NCBI GenBank assembly: GCA_031264895.1
Contig: JAISDI010000021.1
Coordinates: 1-10,651 of the forward strand
DNA: 10,651 bases
Source of the DNA: Endomicrobium sp.
GTDB lineage: Bacteria; Elusimicrobiota; Endomicrobiia; Endomicrobiales; Endomicrobiaceae
Direction: 5' to 3'
Positions 8,165-10,651 of this stretch are shown here, piece after piece; position 1 is the stretch's first letter, and every line of letters starts with the position of its first letter. The position numbers and the translations under genes were made by a program. The notes beneath the pieces are model-generated. The model ran no database searches. It saw only the letters and a program-made list of their open reading frames with translations, and was not told the DNA's origin.

Positions 8165-8171
8165 TAAAGGC

Positions 8172-9110
8172 ATGAAAATAATAATAAAAATCGGCACAAG
8201 CACTCTTACCGACAAAACCGGCGGCTTAAACAAAAAATATATAGCTTCCTTAGCAAAAAACATTTCAAATCTGCGCAAAGACGGCAATGAAATTTTGATA
8301 GTAAGTTCAGGCGCCATAGGCGCCGGAATGGGCTGTCTGAAATTAAAAAACAAACCTAAAACTTTAAGGCAAAAACAAGCTTTGGCGGCTGTCGGGCAGC
8401 CTCTTATAATGAACGCCTACGGCGAAGCTTTCCGCGTTTACGGCATAAACGTCGCCCAGGTTCTTCTTACCAGAGACGACTTTGATAACAGAATAAAATA
8501 TATAAACGCAAGAAACACGCTTTGCGAACTTATGGAAAAAGGTATAATTCCCGTCATAAATGAAAACGATACCGTTGCCGTCGAAGAAATAAATTTCGGC
8601 GATAACGATACGCTTGCGGCTTTGGCGGCAGCCGCAGTCGACGCAGACAAACTTATTATTTTTACCGACGTGGACGGCCTTTACGAAGGGCATCCTTCGA
8701 GAGGCCTGTTTATTGCAAGAGTCGAAAAAATAACCGAAGACATAGAATCTTTCGCAGGAAGCGATTCAAGCAGCGGCAAAGGCAGAGGCGGAATGAAAAC
8801 TAAGATCCTTGCCGCAAAGATCGCGGCGGCAGCCGGCGCGGACACTATCATCGCAAACGGAGCCAACCCGGACATTCTCAAAGATATAAACAACGAAAAA
8901 GCCAGATGTACGGTTTTTAAAGCAAAGACATGCCGCATGGAAGCAAAAAAGTCGTGGATAGCGTTCGGCAAAAAACCTAAAGGCATTCTTACCGTAGATA
9001 AAAAAGCTGCGGAAGCCCTGATAAAAAAAGGAAAAAGTCTGCTTGCCGCCGGAATTACCGGAGTCAGCGGCAATTTTAAAAGAGGCGACACGGTGACCGT
9101 ATCGGAATAA
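8172..9110 (+). CDS. proB: Glutamate 5-kinase, truncated in the PUA domain by an in-frame stop
   Basis: This enzyme catalyses ATP-dependent phosphorylation of L-glutamate to glutamyl 5-phosphate, the first step of proline synthesis, in the cytoplasm. The amino-acid kinase domain (about 1-250) is complete: KIGTS (6-10), VSSGAIGAG (44-52), KQALAAVGQ (68-76), AQVLLTRDD (95-103), NEND (130-133), FGDNDTLAA (142-150), TDVDGLY (165-171) and GKGRGGM (202-208). The PUA domain starts near 260 but stops at residue 312 by TAA (9108-9110). The missing part is encoded in the same frame just after (9111-9260), so the ancestral protein had 362 codons after counting the TAA site as one, the usual family length. 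The kinase domain of the E. coli enzyme is reported to keep activity without PUA, so this shortened protein may still work. Alternatives are sequencing error, recent nonsense mutation or stop readthrough. No proA or proC is in the window. Confidence 0.93.
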   Translation: MKIIIKIGTSTLTDKTGGLNKKYIASLAKNISNLRKDGNEILIVSSGAIGAGMGCLKLKNKPKTLRQKQALAAVGQPLIMNAYGEAFRVYGINVAQVLLTRDDFDNRIKYINARNTLCELMEKGIIPVINENDTVAVEEINFGDNDTLAALAAAAVDADKLIIFTDVDGLYEGHPSRGLFIARVEKITEDIESFAGSDSSSGKGRGGMKTKILAAKIAAAAGADTIIANGANPDILKDINNEKARCTVFKAKTCRMEAKKSWIAFGKKPKGILTVDKKAAEALIKKGKSLLAAGITGVSGNFKRGDTVTVSE

Positions 9111-9260
9111 GATTCTAAAAAAGATTTTGCAAGAGGCTTGATAAATTATAATTATGAAGAAATGCTGAAAATCAAAGGCAAAAACACGAAAGAAATGAAA
9201 AAAATCATCGATGCCCAAGAAGACGAGGTAATACACAGGGACAACCTTGTAATTTTATGA
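9111..9260 (+). pseudogene. Detached C-terminal part of the proB PUA domain
   Basis: In the same frame as proB, directly after its TAA, 49 codons read through to TGA at 9258-9260. They include DFARGLINY, LKIKGK and the closing EVIHRDNLVIL, which are hallmark sequences of the glutamate 5-kinase C-terminus (ARGLvnY...G...EviHRDnlv). There is no start codon with a ribosome site at its head, so it is probably not translated independently. No frameshift or second stop has accumulated, so the TAA is very recent, is a base-call error, or is sometimes read through. Confidence 0.88.
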
Positions 9261-10594
9261 TAAAAAAATCATTCATACTATTTTTCGCGGCGTTTTTTTT
9301 ATCACAAGCGGCGTATTCCGCTTTGACAAAAAAGAAATTTACTTCGGATACGGGGCAATATTACATTTATTATGATAATAAAGGCGCGGAAATAGCCGAA
9401 GAAAAACTTATAAAAAATAAACCGTCAGAATTTTCGGGTACGGAAATAAACGGTGAAGTAAAAGAAGTCAGCGAAAAAGGCAATCTGATTTTTATGTGGA
9501 ACTATAAAGACAACAAAAAAGACGGAAAAGCTTTCGGTTTTTATTCCGGCGGGCAGAAAATGTACGAATTGAATTATTATGACGATGTTTTACAGGGGAT
9601 CGGCATAAAATATTTTGAAGACGGAAGCATGTCGGAAAAAGTATTTTATGTTGACGGAAAAGTGGAAGGCCCTGCGCACATATATTTTGAGAACGGAAAT
9701 TATTACAAATACAATTATGTCAAAAATAAACTTGAGGGCCTTGCTTATCTTTACGACAAAGAACACCGCCTTCTTGAAATGGCTACGTATGAAGATAATT
9801 TTTTGGAAGGAGGCTACGTAAAATATTATCTGTCCGGCGCCGTGAAATCCGAGATGCGCTACAAACGCGGTAAACTCGAAGGTTACGCGAAGTATTATGA
9901 TGAAAAAGGAAGAGAAGTCAGTACTCTTTTTTATAAAGACGGAAAAGAAATCAATAAAATACAGCATATTGACGATGACAGTAGATCGGCAAAAAAGCAG
10001 GGAGCCGAAAACGCCATATGGCAGGGGCCTGCAATGACGCATTTTTACGAATCGAAAAAAATGATAAATGAAATAAAATTTTTTGAAAAAGGCAAATTAA
10101 ACGGCATATATCAAACTTATTACAAAAACGGGCAGATACGATACAAAGGAAAATTCATAAACGGCATTGCTTCAGGCGTTTTCAGGACATATTCTCCCGA
10201 AGGCAAAGTAATCGGCACTGACAACTATTCAAGAGGCAAGCTTAATGGAATATCGAGAATGTATTATGCCACCGGCGAAAAACTTGCCGAATACAGATAC
10301 AAAAACGGAAAGCTTGAAGACGTTTCTTCGGTATACAGCAAAGACGGCAGCCTTATAACCGAAGCAAGCTACAGAAATAATTTGCTTCACGGCTCGATAA
10401 AAAACTTTTATGAAAACGGCACGCTTTGTTTTGAAGGATATTTTTCAAACGGCGAACCGGTAGGACAACTCAGATACTATTTTCCGACAAAAGAACATAA
10501 ACTTCTATATTTAATAGAATTCAAAAACGGCAAAATCCACAAAAGCACCGCCTTTTCCGAAGACGAATTCATAGAGTTCACAGCCGAGTACTGA
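9257..10594 (+). CDS. Exported MORN_2 / YwqK-type repeat protein
   Basis: This is a 445-residue protein. Residues 1-22 are a clear Sec signal peptide: IKK at the start, a hydrophobic core FILFFAAFFL, and a probable signal peptidase I site near AYS-A (19-22). From about 82 to 426 it consists of some thirteen units of about 23 residues built on G-K-x-x-G-x-x-x-x-Y-Y-x-x-G-x, the MORN_2 (YwqK-like) repeat, for example KLNGIYQTYYKNGQIRY. A break at about 230-256 (acidic and polar, with no repeat pattern) splits the array six and seven. Such repeats form extended beta hairpin stacks, and related proteins are often labelled 'YwqK family antitoxin', a label not supported here since no toxin is adjacent. 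The ATG overlaps the ancestral proB stop as ATGA, and there is no good Shine-Dalgarno (AGGG at 9237-9240 is 16 nt away), so coupled translation is likely. Function is unknown; the protein is probably periplasmic or surface. Confidence 0.88.
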   Translation: MIKKSFILFFAAFFLSQAAYSALTKKKFTSDTGQYYIYYDNKGAEIAEEKLIKNKPSEFSGTEINGEVKEVSEKGNLIFMWNYKDNKKDGKAFGFYSGGQKMYELNYYDDVLQGIGIKYFEDGSMSEKVFYVDGKVEGPAHIYFENGNYYKYNYVKNKLEGLAYLYDKEHRLLEMATYEDNFLEGGYVKYYLSGAVKSEMRYKRGKLEGYAKYYDEKGREVSTLFYKDGKEINKIQHIDDDSRSAKKQGAENAIWQGPAMTHFYESKKMINEIKFFEKGKLNGIYQTYYKNGQIRYKGKFINGIASGVFRTYSPEGKVIGTDNYSRGKLNGISRMYYATGEKLAEYRYKNGKLEDVSSVYSKDGSLITEASYRNNLLHGSIKNFYENGTLCFEGYFSNGEPVGQLRYYFPTKEHKLLYLIEFKNGKIHKSTAFSEDEFIEFTAEY

Positions 10595-10615
10595 TCAAGT
10601 ATCTCTACCCCCCCC
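10586..10615 (+). other. Imperfect hairpin and 8-C run after the last gene
   Basis: GAGTACT (10586-10592) and AGTATCTC (10598-10605) can pair with one bulge around a GATCA loop, spanning the MORN gene stop codon. An uninterrupted run of eight C follows (10608-10615) in otherwise AT-rich DNA. There is no T run, so this is not a standard intrinsic terminator. The rest of the window to 10651 shows no gene. Confidence 0.25.
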
Positions 10616-10651
10616 TTTAGATCTTCCAACACCTCTTATACACTTAACTAT

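Larger units (their letters stand above)
8062..8171 (+). other. Intergenic spacer between the giant gene and proB
   Basis: The 110-bp AT-rich spacer holds the promoter at 8103-8131 and a lone perfect -10-like TATAAT at 8076-8081. The nearest TTGAAA upstream of that box is 23 nt away, too far for a standard promoter. I see no convincing rho-independent terminator after the giant gene: the AATTA/TAATT pairing at 8080-8094 is only 5 A/T pairs with no following T run. No tRNA or small ORF is evident. Confidence 0.6.

Noticed and set aside
9108..9110. Reassignment of TAA to an amino acid in this organism
   Set aside because: The giant gene itself ends in TAA at 8059-8061, and the 2649-codon ORF contains no in-frame TAA. 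UAA is also a poor readthrough codon in bacteria.
1..10651. CRISPR array, tRNA, rRNA, insertion sequence or attachment site
   Set aside because: No direct-repeat array, no transposase or integrase, and no tRNA-like cloverleaf was seen on either strand.

Overview
This AT-rich window looks like bacterial chromosome. The style of the giant protein (an N-terminal TIKI/ChaN-like domain followed by a long mosaic) and the codon use suggest the Elusimicrobiota (Endomicrobium-like) or Omnitrophota. That assignment is an inference from family style only, because no marker gene is present. All recognised genes are on the + strand and together fill almost the whole window.

Layout. (1) Positions 1-111 are a short leader before a giant gene. 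They hold a plausible Shine-Dalgarno and TTG start plus a signal-peptide-like coding stretch, but this stretch is out of frame with the giant ORF. (2) Positions 112-8061 are one uninterrupted 2649-codon ORF. I read it as a mosaic: a TIKI/TraB/ChaN-like domain with a GxxH motif; a tandemly duplicated 2H-phosphoesterase-like unit in which only the second copy keeps both His motifs; a xylose-isomerase/AP-endonuclease-2-like TIM barrel; a small beta domain faintly like MraZ; and roughly 1000 C-terminal residues that are mostly unassigned. (3) Positions 8062-8171 are an intergenic spacer with a good sigma70-type promoter. (4) Positions 8172-9110 are proB (glutamate 5-kinase), ended by an in-frame TAA inside its PUA domain. 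The rest of the PUA domain follows in the same frame to a TGA at 9258-9260, perfectly recognisable. (5) Positions 9257-10594 encode an exported protein of about thirteen MORN_2/YwqK-type repeats. Its ATG overlaps the ancestral proB stop as ATGA. (6) Positions 10595-10651 are a short non-coding end with an 8-C run.

How it fits together. proB and the MORN gene form a two-gene unit downstream of the 8103-8131 promoter, apparently once translationally coupled. The in-frame TAA now stops ribosomes about 146 nt before the MORN start. The giant gene appears to be a separate unit. Two of the three genes have lesions confined to one end (5' frame breaks in the giant gene, a nonsense codon in proB) while their bodies are intact. 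This could be early gene decay in a reduced or host-associated genome, sequencing or assembly error at homopolymers, or (least likely) recoding. Raw reads and relatives would decide. The most novel items are the giant protein's domain mosaic, its asymmetric 2H duplication, and the split proB.
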